This document shows, piece after piece, positions 22,648 to 32,565 of a stretch of 64,000 nucleotides of DNA; positions within the stretch are counted from its first letter, which is position 1, and each line of letters starts with the position of its first letter. Source of the stretch: Orientallactaga sibirica (taxonomy: Eukaryota > Chordata > Mammalia > Rodentia > Dipodidae); assembly GCA_036365145.1 (NCBI GenBank), contig JAEOAD010000005.1, positions 4,811,501 through 4,875,500 on the forward strand, read 5' to 3'. The notes below the pieces were generated by a model, which worked only from the letters and a program-made list of their open reading frames with translations, made no database searches and was not told the origin of the DNA. The position numbers and the translations under genes were made by a program.

Positions 22648-22945
22648 GGTCTGGGGAGATGGCTTGGTGATTAAAGTACTTTCTGTACAAGCCTACCACC
22701 AGAGTTTGGATTCGCAGTACTCACATAAAGCCTGACACAGCTTTGCACATGCCTGTAACCCTGATGTACCTGTGGCAATGGGGGACAATCAGGACCATCC
22801 TGAAGCTCGGAAGCACCAGAGCCAGCCAGCCTGGCATACGCGGTGCTGAACAAGAGAAACCCTGTCTCAAACAAGGTAAAAGGCTAGGGCTAACACCCTG
22901 AAGTGGTCCTCCGACTGCCACACATGCCCACACACACCAAAAAAC
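22648..22945 (+). mobile_element. Old composite SINE (B4-like)
   Basis: GGTCTGGGGAGATGGCTTGG head, B1-like middle ending ACCCTGTCTCAAAC, and a CCACACATGCCCACACACACC end. Confidence 0.7.
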
Positions 22946-22949
22946 AAGG

Positions 22950-23231
22950 GGGCTGGAGAGATGGCTTAGTGGCCAAGGTGCTTGCCTGCAAAGTGTAAGG
23001 ACCCATGTTTAACTCTCCAGGTCCCAAATAAGCCAGACACACAAGGTGACTCAAGAGTGCAAGGTTGCACATGCACACACATCTGGAGTTTGATTGCAGT
23101 GGCTGGTGGCCCTGGAGCACCAATGCTTGTGCTCGCTCTCTCTCTCTCTCTCTCTCTCTCCCTCTTGCTCTCACTCTCTCACATTAAAAAAAAGGCTAGT
23201 CTGTTGGGCATGCCTCAAAAAAAGAAAAAAG
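22950..23231 (+). mobile_element. DIP-type SINE, long subfamily with extended 3' end
   Basis: Body insertion CAAGGTGACTCAAGAGTGCA and 3' extension CTAGTCTGTTGGGCATGCCT after the CT tract (23141-23178). Inserted beside the composite SINE. Confidence 0.93.
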
Positions 23232-23402
23232 GAATGGAAAGATGGCTTCGTGGTTAAAGTACTTGCCTGCAAAGCCAAAGGACCTAGGTTCAATTCCCCA
23301 AATGCACAGGTGGTACATGTGTCTGGAATTTGTTTGCAGCAGCTGGAGGCCCTGGAGTGCCCATTCTCTCTCTCTCTCTCTCTTTCTCAAATAAAGACAA
23401 AT
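23232..23402 (+). mobile_element. DIP-type SINE
   Basis: GGAATGGAAAGATGGCTTCG head, shortened between CCCCA and AATGCACAGGTGG (about 20 bp lost). Directly follows the previous SINE. Confidence 0.9.
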
Positions 23403-23779
23403 TTTTAAAAATTTAAAAAGAAAGAAGAGAAAGAAAATGAAAAAATAAAGGAGTGGAGATGTTGCTTAGTCAGTATTCACGTGCTTTCCTAGTGTCCGTG
23501 AGAGCAGAGTTTTGCCCCTTTTCATATTTGTTGCACAAATATGGGGTACAGCTGGGGAAAGGGATGTCAATGAATGAGGCATGAGTAGAAATCTGAAGTG
23601 GGATCGTCTTTTTAGTCGTTTTTGTCCTTTACAATTTCCGCCATTACCGTGAGCAAAAAGGCACCAGGAGAGTGAGAGAAATGTAGAATAAGACTTCATG
23701 TAACCCACAGCCTAGAGCCAAGGTCACCTGAGGCAGCACATGGATGCAACTTACTAGATGTGACGACATTTTTTGATGT
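23403..23779. other. Unique sequence, no gene seen
   Basis: No repeat apart from an A-rich start. Confidence 0.45.
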
Positions 23780-23955
23780 ATTATCAGAAAGAAAGTGAGA
23801 GAAAATGGGCACATCAGGGCCTCCAGCCACTGCAAATGAACTCCAGACGCATGTGCCCCCTTGTGCACCTGGCTTATGGGGTCCTGGGGAATGGAACCTG
23901 AGTTTTTAGGCTTCTCAGGTAAACACTTTAACCACTAAGCCATCTCTCCAACCCA
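23780..23955 (-). mobile_element. DIP-type SINE
   Basis: Antisense, short GA tract, ends CTAAGCCATCTCTCCAACCC. Confidence 0.9.
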
Positions 23956-24059
23956 TGAGTGAATTTTTAGGGTTATTTTTTCACATAGCATTCTAGAGGA
24001 AGCATGACAGATACAGCTCACATGTCAGAAGTCCCACAGATAAGAAGAATTAGAGGCAG

Positions 24060-24274
24060 TTAGCAATACCTTCACAAGACCCTCATATTGGAAAAAAAAA
24101 AAAAGATGATGACATCAAATTAAAAGAGAGACTAATTAATGGAGAGAGGGTGGGGATATGATGGAGATTGGAGTTCTAAAGGGGAATGGAGGAGGGGAGG
24201 GAAATATCATGCGGTTTTTTTTGTATGTAAGTATAGAAGTTGTCAATAAAAATAAATAAATACATTTAAAAAAA
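24060..24274 (+). mobile_element. 5'-truncated L1 insertion (3' end only)
   Basis: AGCAATACCTTCACAAGACC through GATGATGACATCAAATTA to GTTGTCAATAAAAATAAATA plus a poly-A tail. Nearly the same text ends the L1 at 46115-47105. A 15-bp target-site duplication AAGAATTAGAGGCAG is at 24045-24059 and 24275-24289, the pattern expected of target-primed reverse transcription. Confidence 0.85.
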
Positions 24275-24289
24275 AAGAATTAGAGGCAG

Positions 24290-24676
24290 GAAGGCCAGTC
24301 AACTAAGTCATTGCCGTGCCTCACACCACTCCGGTACCCAGGAGTCCTTGCAGGCATGTAAGGCCTTTTTTCCCCGTAGTGATGACCCTGAAAATGCCCT
24401 ACGTGTTTCTTGAATCAAAAAACAAATGTGATTAGAGCATAAAATGCAAATGTACTTTACTTTCATGTTCAGTAATTAGTAATCATAGCATATTTAATTA
24501 ACCTCTGTTTACCAGCCTAGTCAAAGGGTATTACCATTTGTCAGCCTCTGTAATCATCAGAAAGATTCAATATACATAGGTCTTAAGTATTACAAATTAG
24601 AGACATTGCTGGAATAATGAACAGTATCTAGTGTCAGATGGGGGCTGGAAATCAATGCTTTAAAAATTGGGATAAA
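24290..24676. other. Unique AT-rich sequence
   Basis: No repeat or gene recognised. Confidence 0.45.
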
Positions 24677-24885
24677 GGCTGGAGAGATGGCTTAGCGGTT
24701 AAGGCGCATGCCTGCGAAGCCTAAGGACCCAGGTTCGATTCTCCAGGTCCCATGTAAGCCAGATGCGAGTGGTGGCACATGCGTCTAGAGTTCATTTGCA
24801 GTGGCTGGTGGCCCTGCTGCACCTATTCTCTCTCTCTCCCTCTATCTGTCTCTAATAAATAAATAAATAAAAATAAATCTTTAAA
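24677..24885 (+). mobile_element. DIP-type SINE
   Basis: Near consensus, AATAAATAAATAAATAAAAA tail. Confidence 0.94.
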
Positions 24886-25362
24886 ATTTCAGATAAATTT
24901 TCCAGCAAAGATTTTACTCATCTGTGTCCTAACACATGAGAAAATTGATTTCTTTGCCTATTTGGATTCTCTGAATGCAAAATATACTGCTCAAATTTTA
25001 GAACCAAAGGAAATAGTCAATTCAAATCTAAGGATAAGTTTGTTAGTTTTGTCAATTACTAAAAATATTCTTTTATTTTTGCTAAACAATTGAGAACAAT
25101 TTTTATTACAACAACAAAGAAATGTTCAGCATTTATTTACAGTTACATTTCTCTGGAGAGTAAATTCTACAACAGAAAAGCATCTGAGCGTCTAGACAAT
25201 AGCACAATGGCACTGCTGGACAGTTATGCAGTGGTTCCTGGATCTTGAAGTGTCCTGTGAGATAAGCAAAGTCCAGGATTGCTGGTAAAAGTTTAGCCAT
25301 TGTTATTCTTTGGAAGCAGTGTTCTCAGCACCATTCAAATGAGATGTCTCAAAACAAAAGGA
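24886..25362. other. Unique AT-rich sequence
   Basis: No repeat or gene recognised. Confidence 0.45.
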
Positions 25363-25556
25363 GGGGCTGGAGAGATGGTCAAGTTAAGTCACTTGTCTAC
25401 AAAGCCTCAGGATCCAGGTTCTATTCCCCAGTACCCACATAAAGCCACATGCCCTAGGCGGCACCATGCATCTGGAGTGCGTTTGTAGTGGCTAGAGGCC
25501 ATGGCATGCCCATTCTCTCTATCTGCCTCTTTCTCTCATAAAAAAATAAAATAAAA
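25363..25556 (+). mobile_element. DIP-type SINE
   Basis: A box partly deleted (GATGGTCAAGTTAAG). Short CT tract. Confidence 0.92.
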
Positions 25557-25565
25557 TTTCGGGTT

Positions 25566-25735
25566 AGGCCAGAAGTGGTGGCACACGCCTTTAATCCCAG
25601 CACTCGGGAGGCAGAGGTAGGGGGATCACCATGAGTTTGAGGCCAGCCTGAGATTACATAGTGATTTCCAGGTCAGCCTGGGCTACAGTGAGACTCTGCC
25701 TTGAAAAACAAAAAATTAATTAATTAATTAATGAA
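25566..25735 (+). mobile_element. B1 SINE
   Basis: GGCCAGAAGTGGTGGCACAC head, ACTCTGCCTTGAAAAAC end, (AATT)n tail. Confidence 0.93.
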
Positions 25736-26196
25736 AAATTTAAAAACAGGAGAAGGGAAGAGATTAAGAATAGATTTGTAAAGCTAATGCTCAGTCAGTA
25801 ATAAAACCATTGCCTCAACACATTGTCTAGGGAATTTCAGACTGGAGGAATCTGGTTGTTTGATCTCTGTCAAAGCAGCTAGCAAACATATATACTGGTG
25901 AGTTCCCAAGACATAGTCTTATTTTCTAAAGACTGTTTTTTTTTTTCCTCCTGCACCAGACAAACATATCATTTACAGAAACTGAAGTTTAAAATAGCTC
26001 TGGTGATATTGTCTACGAAACCAAAAATGCTTTTTTTTTGTTTCACGTTCTCATTAAAGAGAGAAGGCAAGAGACAGTGTGAAAGAAAGGGTGAGAAAGG
26101 AAACAACACTAAAAGAATAGAGGAGAGATGCCCCCACAGAATTGCAGAAAGGAAGCATGGCAGCTGATATTTGAGCTAGTTTAAAAATGAAACTGT
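25736..26196. other. Unique sequence, no gene seen
   Basis: The 89-codon frame 25898-26167 has no recognisable product. Confidence 0.45.
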
Positions 26197-26352
26197 GCTG
26201 GGCATGGTGGTGCACGCCTTTAATCCCAGCACTCGGGAGGCAGAGGTAGGAGGATCGCCATGAGGTCGAGGCCACCCTGAGACTACATAGTGAATTCCAG
26301 GTCAGCTTGAGCAGAGTGAAACCCTACCTCTAAACACACCCCTCACCCAAAA
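26197..26352 (+). mobile_element. B1 SINE
   Basis: GCTGGGCATGGTGGTGCACG head. Near the 3' end GCTTGAGCAGAGTG lacks a few bases of the usual GGGCTAGAG. Confidence 0.93.
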
Positions 26353-26444
26353 AAATGAAATTGCTTCAGTAAGTGACTGAGGAGGTGCGATTCATTTTCA
26401 CAAGGTAAATGGCCTATCTCCTTTTAAGCTACCATAAAAAATAG

Positions 26445-26467
26445 ACGTCCAGCACTAGGGAGGCAGA
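26445..26467 (+). mobile_element. B1 fragment
   Basis: CCAGCACTAGGGAGGCAGAG only, directly before a DIP. Confidence 0.55.
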
Positions 26468-26615
26468 GGGCTGGAGAGATGGCTTAGGGGTTAAGGCACT
26501 TGCCTGAGAAGACTAAGGATACAGGTTTGATTCTCCAAGTCCCACATAAGCCAGATCCACAAGGTAGCACATGCATCTGGAGTTCATTTGCAATGGCTAG
26601 AGGCCCTGGAGTGCC

Positions 26616-26661
<46 letters not shown>

Positions 26662-26702
26662 CTCTAATAAATAAATAAAACAAAAATAAATCTTAAAAAA
26701 AA
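26468..26702 (+). mobile_element. DIP-type SINE
   Basis: CT tract 26620-26651 turning into TGTGTGTGTG. AAATAAATAAAACAAAAATA tail. Confidence 0.94.
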
Positions 26703-26875
26703 AGATGTCCCTCTGCCATCTTAAGTGAATAAAAGTCACCCTGTGCTTCAGAAATAAAAACAAAACAATTGGTCAGGGGCAGGGAAATCCGTCACAAGAA
26801 AGATATCCCATTCTTTTCCATTCCATTTGTGTTCAGCATGTTCAAGAAGCATATCAGGCTAAAAAATAGAAACTA

Positions 26876-27088
26876 GGGCTGGAGAGATGGCTTAGCAATT
26901 AAGGTATTTGCCTACAAACCCAAAGGACCCAAGTTCAATTCCCCTGTACTGATGTAAGCCAGATGCACAAGGTGGTACATGCATCTGGAGTTCATTTGCA
27001 GTTGCTGGAGACCCTGATATGCCCATTCTCTCTCTCTCCTCTCTCTCTCTCTCTGTCTCTCTCTTTCTCAAATAAATAAAAATAAAAA
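26876..27088 (+). mobile_element. DIP-type SINE
   Basis: GGGCTGGAGAGATGGCTTAG head, B box AGTTCAATTCCCC. Confidence 0.94.
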
Positions 27089-27295
27089 ACATTTTAAAAA
27101 TAATAATAATAACCAAAAAATGGCAGCAATTTCAATTTAAAGAAAAAGTGCTGATCCTATTTATATGGCCTCCAATAAACAAGTGTAGACACTTGAAATG
27201 TTAGGATGCAAGATCATTTTTATTTTTATTTTCATAAAAAGGAAGGCTGAGATAAGCATGTTCAGTAGTAAGAGGTGCTTGATCGCAAGCCTGTC
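27089..27295. other. Unique AT-rich stretch
   Basis: No repeat recognised. Confidence 0.4.
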
Positions 27296-27785
27296 CACCC
27301 TAGCGTCATCAGTGTCATCCTCCTCAGCACCTTGTGAATGCCAGATGCAAAGTGGTGGGTGCACCTGTCATCCCCACCCACTTGTGACAAAGGATCAGGA
27401 AGCTCAGAACAGCAGCAGCAAAACAAGAGACCCTGTCTCAAAAGAAAGAGGAAGAGGGCTGGAGAGAAGGCTTAGCAGTTAAGGCGTTTGCCTGCAAAGC
27501 CAAAGAATCCCAGTTCAACTCTCCAGGACCCATGTAAGCCAGATGCACAAGGGGGCGCATGCGTCTAGAGTTCATTTGTAGTGGCTGGAGACCCTGGAGC
27601 ACCCATTCTCTCTCTCCCTCTTTCTCAAATAAATAATAAAATAAAATATCAAAAATATCAAAAAAAGAGGAAGAGGAGGAGAATCACCGTAAAGTTGTTC
27701 ACTGACCTTCATACATGCACCTGGCACATGCATGCCTATATACACATACATGCATGTACACACACACATACAAAGACAATAGGAG
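27296..27785 (+). mobile_element. Old composite SINE remnant, split by a DIP
   Basis: Left part (27296-27455) has AATGCCAGATGCAAAGTGG and ACAAGAGACCCTGTCTC. Right part (27661-27785) has TTCACTGACCTTCATACATG and a CA-rich end. The head is missing. The DIP sits between two copies of AAGAGGAAGAGG. Confidence 0.6.
27456..27660 (+). mobile_element. DIP-type SINE nested in a composite SINE
   Basis: GGGCTGGAGAGAAGGCTTAG head, tail AATAATAAAATAAAATATC. Confidence 0.94.
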
Positions 27786-27929
27786 AGCCGCGCTTGATTT
27801 TGTGAGCATCGCAGTACAACGATATTGAATGATGTGGAAACGGCAGTGGCTGTGAATTCTCAGAAGTTACTTTTCTCGTCACTGTGGCCCGCTGCCTGCT
27901 CAGACTCCATGTAAAGGGCAGAAGGGTTC
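27786..27929. other. Unique stretch
   Basis: No repeat recognised. Confidence 0.4.
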
Positions 27930-28190
27930 CTGGGCTCGCAGGGAGGGTTCAGGAAGACCTGACAGCTGGAAAGGCTCCTGGCTGGGCAGAAATGTGAGGC
28001 TTTTTGCTCACATCTGGGCAGGTCCCGAAGCAGAGACGGGATAGGAAGTGGGACCAGTTTATGTCATCAATGCCCACCCACTAAAGTCCACTTCCTCTAG
28101 GTAGGCCCTATGTCCCTAAGGTTCCACAACCTCTCATCAACTGCAGACTGCTCTGTGAAGCAAGGTGAGCATATAAGATGGAACACTCCA
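27930..28190 (+). mobile_element. Possible old LTR-like repeat remnant
   Basis: GGGACCAGTTTATGTCATCA, CCCACTAAAGTCCACTTCCT, TAGGTAGGCCCTATGTCCC and AAGGTTCCACAACCTC recall a common rodent dispersed repeat. Family not assigned. Confidence 0.35.
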
Positions 28191-28204
28191 AAAACCCACA
28201 AATT

Positions 28205-28347
28205 GGGGCTAGAGAGATGGCTCAGAGGTTATGGCGCTTGCCTGCAAAGCCTAAAGACCCAGGTTCAATTCCCCAGTATCCCCATAAATACATATGGTGG
28301 CGCATGTGTCTGGAGTTCATTTGTAGTGGCTTAGGCCCTGGTGTGCC

Positions 28348-28392
<45 letters not shown>

Positions 28393-28415
28393 AAATAAAA
28401 GAACAAAATATTTTT
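28205..28415 (+). mobile_element. DIP-type SINE
   Basis: Long pure CT tract 28351-28388. Flanks share CTCACAAATT/CCCACAAATT. Confidence 0.94.
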
Positions 28416-28759
28416 TAAAAAAGAAAACTCACAAATTATTCCACATTGCTACAAAAAGTATCAGAAAAAAAAACTAAACAAACTCTGGCTGTGCTGATTC
28501 TTTTCAAGGTCCCTGGATATCAAAGCAGTCCTCAAACCTTGTCTGAGAGGAAAAATCCATTGTGTCATTTGGAGTTAGATCTCTAATTACAAACCAAGTG
28601 TTATCACAACTAAACATTTTAGTGGGAATAATTTGTGGTCCAATTGATTCATAACAAAATATGAAATTGTCATTACAAATATCATACAAAAAACAGTACC
28701 CTACAAGAACTTTCTGGTTATTATAAATTATACTGACCTCAAAATGAATATACCAGATT
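28416..28759. other. Unique AT-rich sequence
   Basis: No repeat or gene recognised. Confidence 0.45.
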
Positions 28760-28972
28760 GGGGTGGAGAGATGGCTCAGCAGTTAAGCCACTTGCCTGCA
28801 AAGTCTAATGACCTGGGTTCAGTTTCCCAGCACCCATTTAAAGCCAGATGCACAAAGTGCCACATGCAACTGGATTCGTTTACAGTGGCTGAAGGATTTG
28901 GCATTCCCATTCTCTCTGTCTCTTTTCTCTTGCTCTGCTTGAAAATGAATGAATGAATGAATGAATGATATT
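28760..28972 (+). mobile_element. DIP-type SINE with (AATG)n tail
   Basis: GGGGTGGAGAGATGGCTCAG head. The tail has become (AATG)n at 28944-28968. Confidence 0.92.
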
Positions 28973-28980
28973 TAAAAATG

Positions 28981-29094
28981 AAGCTGGCGCACGCCTTTAA
29001 CCCTAGCACTTGAGAGGCGGAAGTAGGAGGATCTCTGTGAGTTCAAGGCCACCCTGAAACTACATAGTGAATTCCAGGTCAGCCTGAGCAAGGC

Positions 29095-29136
<42 letters not shown>

Positions 29137-29155
29137 AAGAAAGAAAGAAAGAAAA
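28981..29155 (+). mobile_element. B1 SINE with long poly-A/(AAAG)n tail
   Basis: The first bases of the head are missing (AAGCTGGCGCACGCC) and it ends early at GAGCAAGGCC. The tail is about 38 A followed by AAAG units. Confidence 0.9.
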
Positions 29156-29179
29156 AGAATATGAATAAATATCACTTAT

Positions 29180-29338
29180 GCTGGGCGTGGTGGCACACAC
29201 CTTTAATCCCAGCACTGGAGAGGCAGAGGTAGGGAGTTCGCCATGAGTTCAAGGCCACCCTGAGACTACATAGTGAATTCCAGGTCAGCCTGGGCTAAAG
29301 TGAGATCCTACCTCAAAAAATAAAAATAAATAAATAAA
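29180..29338 (+). mobile_element. B1 SINE
   Basis: GCTGGGCGTGGTGGCACAC head, (AAAT)n tail. ATCACTTAT/ATCACTTATT flanks. Confidence 0.94.
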
Positions 29339-29924
29339 ATCACTTATTGTATTTGTCACATCCCATTGATATTTGTAGGTTAAGTGGCATCCCTAACACT
29401 TTTAAGGTGCTTTTCTCTTTTTTGCATTAGGTTTTGGACATGACAAAACATTGCACTCCACTCGTCTGAAGTGGCAAGACTGCCTTCTGAGCCTGGACTT
29501 CATGCCAGCTTAGATGTCACAGCCAGGATTTGAACTGAGCAGTCTATTCCACATCTCACTCCCTTCCCAGAGTCATTCCATGCCTTCCAAGCCCATTCTA
29601 AGTGTGACTTCAGAGCTTTCCCTGGGGAACTCTGATTTTAGCACTCATGGGATCTAGCTGGCAGTGACTGCAAAGCCTATCCAAAGCATGGTTGGAGTGT
29701 TTGTCAGCACCAGAACCCATGAGGAAATTCAATTGCTATCGTAACAGAATCAGGAAGCGGTATCTTTAAAAGATGATTCGGCCTTGAAGGCTCCACTGTT
29801 ACTGGTGGGGTTAAGGCTATTTTGAAAAGTTCTGTTTGCCACCCCCCCCCCCCGCTTCTTTGCTTTCTGATTTCTGCTATGTAAGGGTTCAGGTAGTGAG
29901 TTCAGCCATGTGTCAAAGGTAATC
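29339..29924. other. Unique sequence with a possible MIR scrap
   Basis: 29515-29575 (TGTCACAGCCAGGATTTGAA, CTGAGCAGTCTATTCC) loosely resembles a MIR. There is a run of 13 C at 29841-29853. Otherwise nothing recognised. Confidence 0.35.
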
Positions 29925-29939
29925 AAGAATACATGATCA

Positions 29940-30156
29940 GGCTAGAGAGATGGCTCAGTGGTTAAGGCTCTTGCCTGCGAAGCCTAAGGATCCCAGTTCA
30001 ATTCTTCAGGACCCACATAAGCCAGATGCACAAGGGGCACAGGCATATGGAGTTTGTTTGCAGTGGCTGGAGGCCCTGACATGCTCATTCTCCTCTTTCT
30101 CTCTCCCTCTTTCTCTCATATAAATAAAATAAAATGTATTTAAAAAAAAAAAAAAA
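29940..30156 (+). mobile_element. DIP-type SINE, first of two at one site
   Basis: GGCTAGAGAGATGGCTCAG head. Flanked by AAGAATACATGATCA at 29925-29939 and 30157-30171. Confidence 0.95.
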
Positions 30157-30171
30157 AAGAATACATGATCA

Positions 30172-30407
30172 GGCTGGAGAGATAACTTAGCGGTTAAGGT
30201 GCTTGCCTGCAAAGCTTAAGAATTCATGTTCTACTCCCCAGGTCCCACATAAGGCAGATAACCAAAGTGACACAAGTGTGCAAGGTCATTCATGTGCATA
30301 AGTTTAGTGGCTGAGGCCCTGGTGCATCAATTCTCTCTCTCTCTCTTGCATGAAAAGAAAAAGGCCAGTCTGTTGGGCTTGCCCAAAAAAGGATGAAGAA
30401 GTAAAAA
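30172..30407 (+). mobile_element. DIP-type SINE, long subfamily, second at the same site
   Basis: Starts right after the 30157-30171 target copy. Has the AAAGTGACACAAGTGTGCAA insert and the CCAGTCTGTTGGGCTTGCCC extension. A degenerate third target copy AAGAATACAAAATCA is at 30408-30422. Confidence 0.93.
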
Positions 30408-30511
30408 AAGAATACAAAATCAATATGCAAAATTCAATTGAATTTCTATACGATAGCATATCCAATCCAAAAATTTTTAAAAATCTATTTATGATAATAT
30501 AAAAAAAAAAA

Positions 30512-30836
30512 ACTTGAGACTGGCGATATGGCTCAGCAGTAAAAGGCACTTGCTTGCAAGCCTGCCTTCCCAGGTTCAATTTGCCAGCACCCACGAAAAG
30601 TCTGATACAAAGTGGCACATGCATTTGTGAGCCCAGAGTGCCTGAGACAATGGGAGACAAAGCCAGAAGACTCTGAGGCACAAGGATCAGGGAGTCAGCT
30701 GCAGCCTGGCAGTTCATTTGCAGCCGCAAGAGGAGACCCTGTGTCAAAGAAGGTGGAACCCAGCCATCTGAATGCACATGCTGTGATACATGCACCCACA
30801 GACACGCTTATGCAAATAAATAAATATATTTAAAAG
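30512..30836 (+). mobile_element. Old composite SINE (B4-like) nested in L1
   Basis: GAGACTGGCGATATGGCTCA head, GGTTCAATTTGCCAGC B box region, GACCCTGTGTCAAAGAAGG, and an AAATAAATAAATATATTTAA end. Confidence 0.7.
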
Positions 30837-30948
30837 TAGACCACTCAGGACTTATTTAGACAAAAGAAGTTCAAAATTCAATTATGAAACATTGAAATAC
30901 ATTAGAGATCTGGATGAATGACGTCCCACCTTGATTAACCAGTTAAGC

Positions 30949-31323
30949 TGGTGTGGTGGTCTGAATGTAAAATGTCCCCGTAGACTCTGTTTAATCAGAT
31001 AAAGTGGTGTGGTAGTCTGAAAGTAAAATGTCCCCGTAGACTCTGTGATTAAGATTCCTTTAGGATCCCCAGCTGATAGAGACTTTGGTAGGAAAAACCG
31101 GGCTGGAGGGAGTGTGTCTCTGGGGGTGGAACTGGAGGTCTGGCCCTGCTGGGTCTTCAGCGCTGGCTCGCTGAGGCTGCTGTCTGTGCTGCTGATGATG
31201 AAGAGGTGAGCCAGTTACCACGCTGTTCCCTGCCCTGATGAAGCTCGACATGAATCATTCCTTCCCCTAAGCTGTGTCTGGGCAGGTGCTCTGTCCCTTC
31301 TCTGAGAAGGCAACTGCTACCAT
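30949..31323 (+). mobile_element. MaLR-like LTR nested in L1, 5' end partly duplicated
   Basis: Starts TGGTGTGGTGGTCTGAATG. The first 56 bp are repeated from 31005 (TGGTGTGGTAGTCTGAAAG, then TAAAATGTCCCCGTAGACTC). The 3' part has GATGAAGCTCGACATGAATC and CTTCCCCTAAGCTGTG. Class inferred from the TGTGGTGGTTTGAAT-type start. Confidence 0.5.
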
Positions 31324-31550
31324 GGTGATTCTGCCGAAGATGCTTGGGAGATTCAATGTAGGAAACCCCAAGCTACGTTGTTTGTAAAAACTGACAACAC
31401 GATCTTAAAATTTAAATGAAAATGGAAGAACCCAGGACATTCAAATAAAGATGAGATAGGGCAAAATTGAATTTGGATCCAAAAGCTTACAACTATAGTA
31501 ATTAAGACACTGGCACTATTATAAACATATGGATCAAAAACAGTGAACCC

Positions 31551-31697
31551 TAGCCTGGTGTGGTGGCGCACGCCCTTAATCCCAGCACTAGGGAGGCAGA
31601 GGTGGGAGGATCGCAGAGAGTTCGAGGCCACCCTGAGACTACATAGTTAATTCCAGGTCAGCCTGGACCTCGAAAAACCAAAAAAAAAAAAAAAAAG
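31551..31697 (+). mobile_element. B1 SINE nested in L1
   Basis: TAGCCTGGTGTGGTGGCGC head. The 3' end is shortened (GCCTGGACCTCGAAAAACC). Flanking L1 text CAGTGAACCC/AGTGAATCCC is duplicated. Confidence 0.93.
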
Positions 31698-31755
31698 TGA
31701 ATCCCAGAAATAAATCCACACATGAAAAGCTGATTTTCAATAAGATTACAAGACA

Positions 31756-31970
31756 GGGATGGAGAGATGGCTTAGTGGTTAAGGCGCCTGCCTCCTAAGC
31801 CCAAGAACGCTGGTTCCAATCTCCAGCGGTTCCAATCTCCAGGTCCCTTGTTTAGCCAGATGCAAAGTGACGCAAGGGCGCAATGCCGCACTTGACCACA
31901 AGGGGGCGCACGCATCTGGATTTCGTTCACAGCAGCTGAGAGATTGCTGGTGCGCCCATCTCTACCTGTC

Positions 31971-32012
<42 letters not shown>

Positions 32013-32053
32013 AAAAAAAAAAAAGTATTGAAAAAGCAAAAAAAAAAAAAAAA
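31756..32053 (+). mobile_element. DIP-type SINE, duplicated-B-box variant, nested in L1
   Basis: Same tandem GGTTCCAATCTCCAG as at 298-576 and the same CAATGCCGCACTTGACCAC insert. A 14-bp target-site duplication AAGATTACAAGACA is at 31742-31755 and 32054-32067. Confidence 0.95.
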
Positions 32054-32335
32054 AAGATTACAAGACAATTCAATAGGAGAAAGAATAGTTTTGCACTAAT
32101 GCTTCTGGGATGACAAGATACACATATGCAGAAATAAAAAGAAAGAAAAGAACTTGAAACCCTACCTTAAATTTCAGAAAGAATCACCTATAAATACAAA
32201 AAAGTAAAATTCTAAAACCTCTCAAACAAAACATAGAAGAAAATCTCAGATCAGACAATAAGTTCATAGAAAGAAACAAAAGAATATATAAAAAAAGAAA
32301 AACTAATAAGTTGGACTACATTAAAATCTTTAAGT

Positions 32336-32565
32336 TTTTAAAAAAATTATTATTTTTTTTCAAGGTAGGGCTAAAATTTATTAATTTTTTAATAAAATGT
32401 TGTACACATAGATCCCCTCTTCCCCACCCCAATTCTGCTGAGGGTCATTGATGGGTTTATTGGTATTCATTGTGGGGACCAAGAGACCTCAGTCAGTCTC
32501 TGCAGGCAGAGGGGAAATATTTTAAACTTTTGTGGTCCAATGGAAACTATGAGAAAAGTGAAAAG
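32336..32565. other. Unassigned stretch, possibly repeat-derived
   Basis: T-rich start, then TGTACACATAGATCCCCTC and GGGTCATTGATGGG. Not identified. Confidence 0.35.

Larger units (their letters stand above)
30408..32335 (+). mobile_element. L1 ORF2 remnant with nested insertions
   Basis: L1-like blocks are 30408-30511, 30837-30948, about 31324-31550, 31698-31755 and 32068-32335. Recognisable text includes CAAAATCAATATGCAAAATT, GAAACATTGAAATACATTAG, GCCGAAGATGCTTGGGAGAT, TAGTAATTAAGACACTGGCA, AAATAAATCCACACATGAAA and TAAGTTGGACTACATTAAAA, which follow the order of the end of L1 reverse transcriptase ORF2. The reading frame is broken throughout. Interruptions are a composite SINE, an LTR-like element, a B1 and a variant DIP. 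The 5' limit is uncertain. Confidence 0.8.

Noticed and set aside
30304..30795. 163-codon minus frame
   Set aside because: It crosses a DIP, an L1 piece and a composite SINE, so it is repeat-derived.
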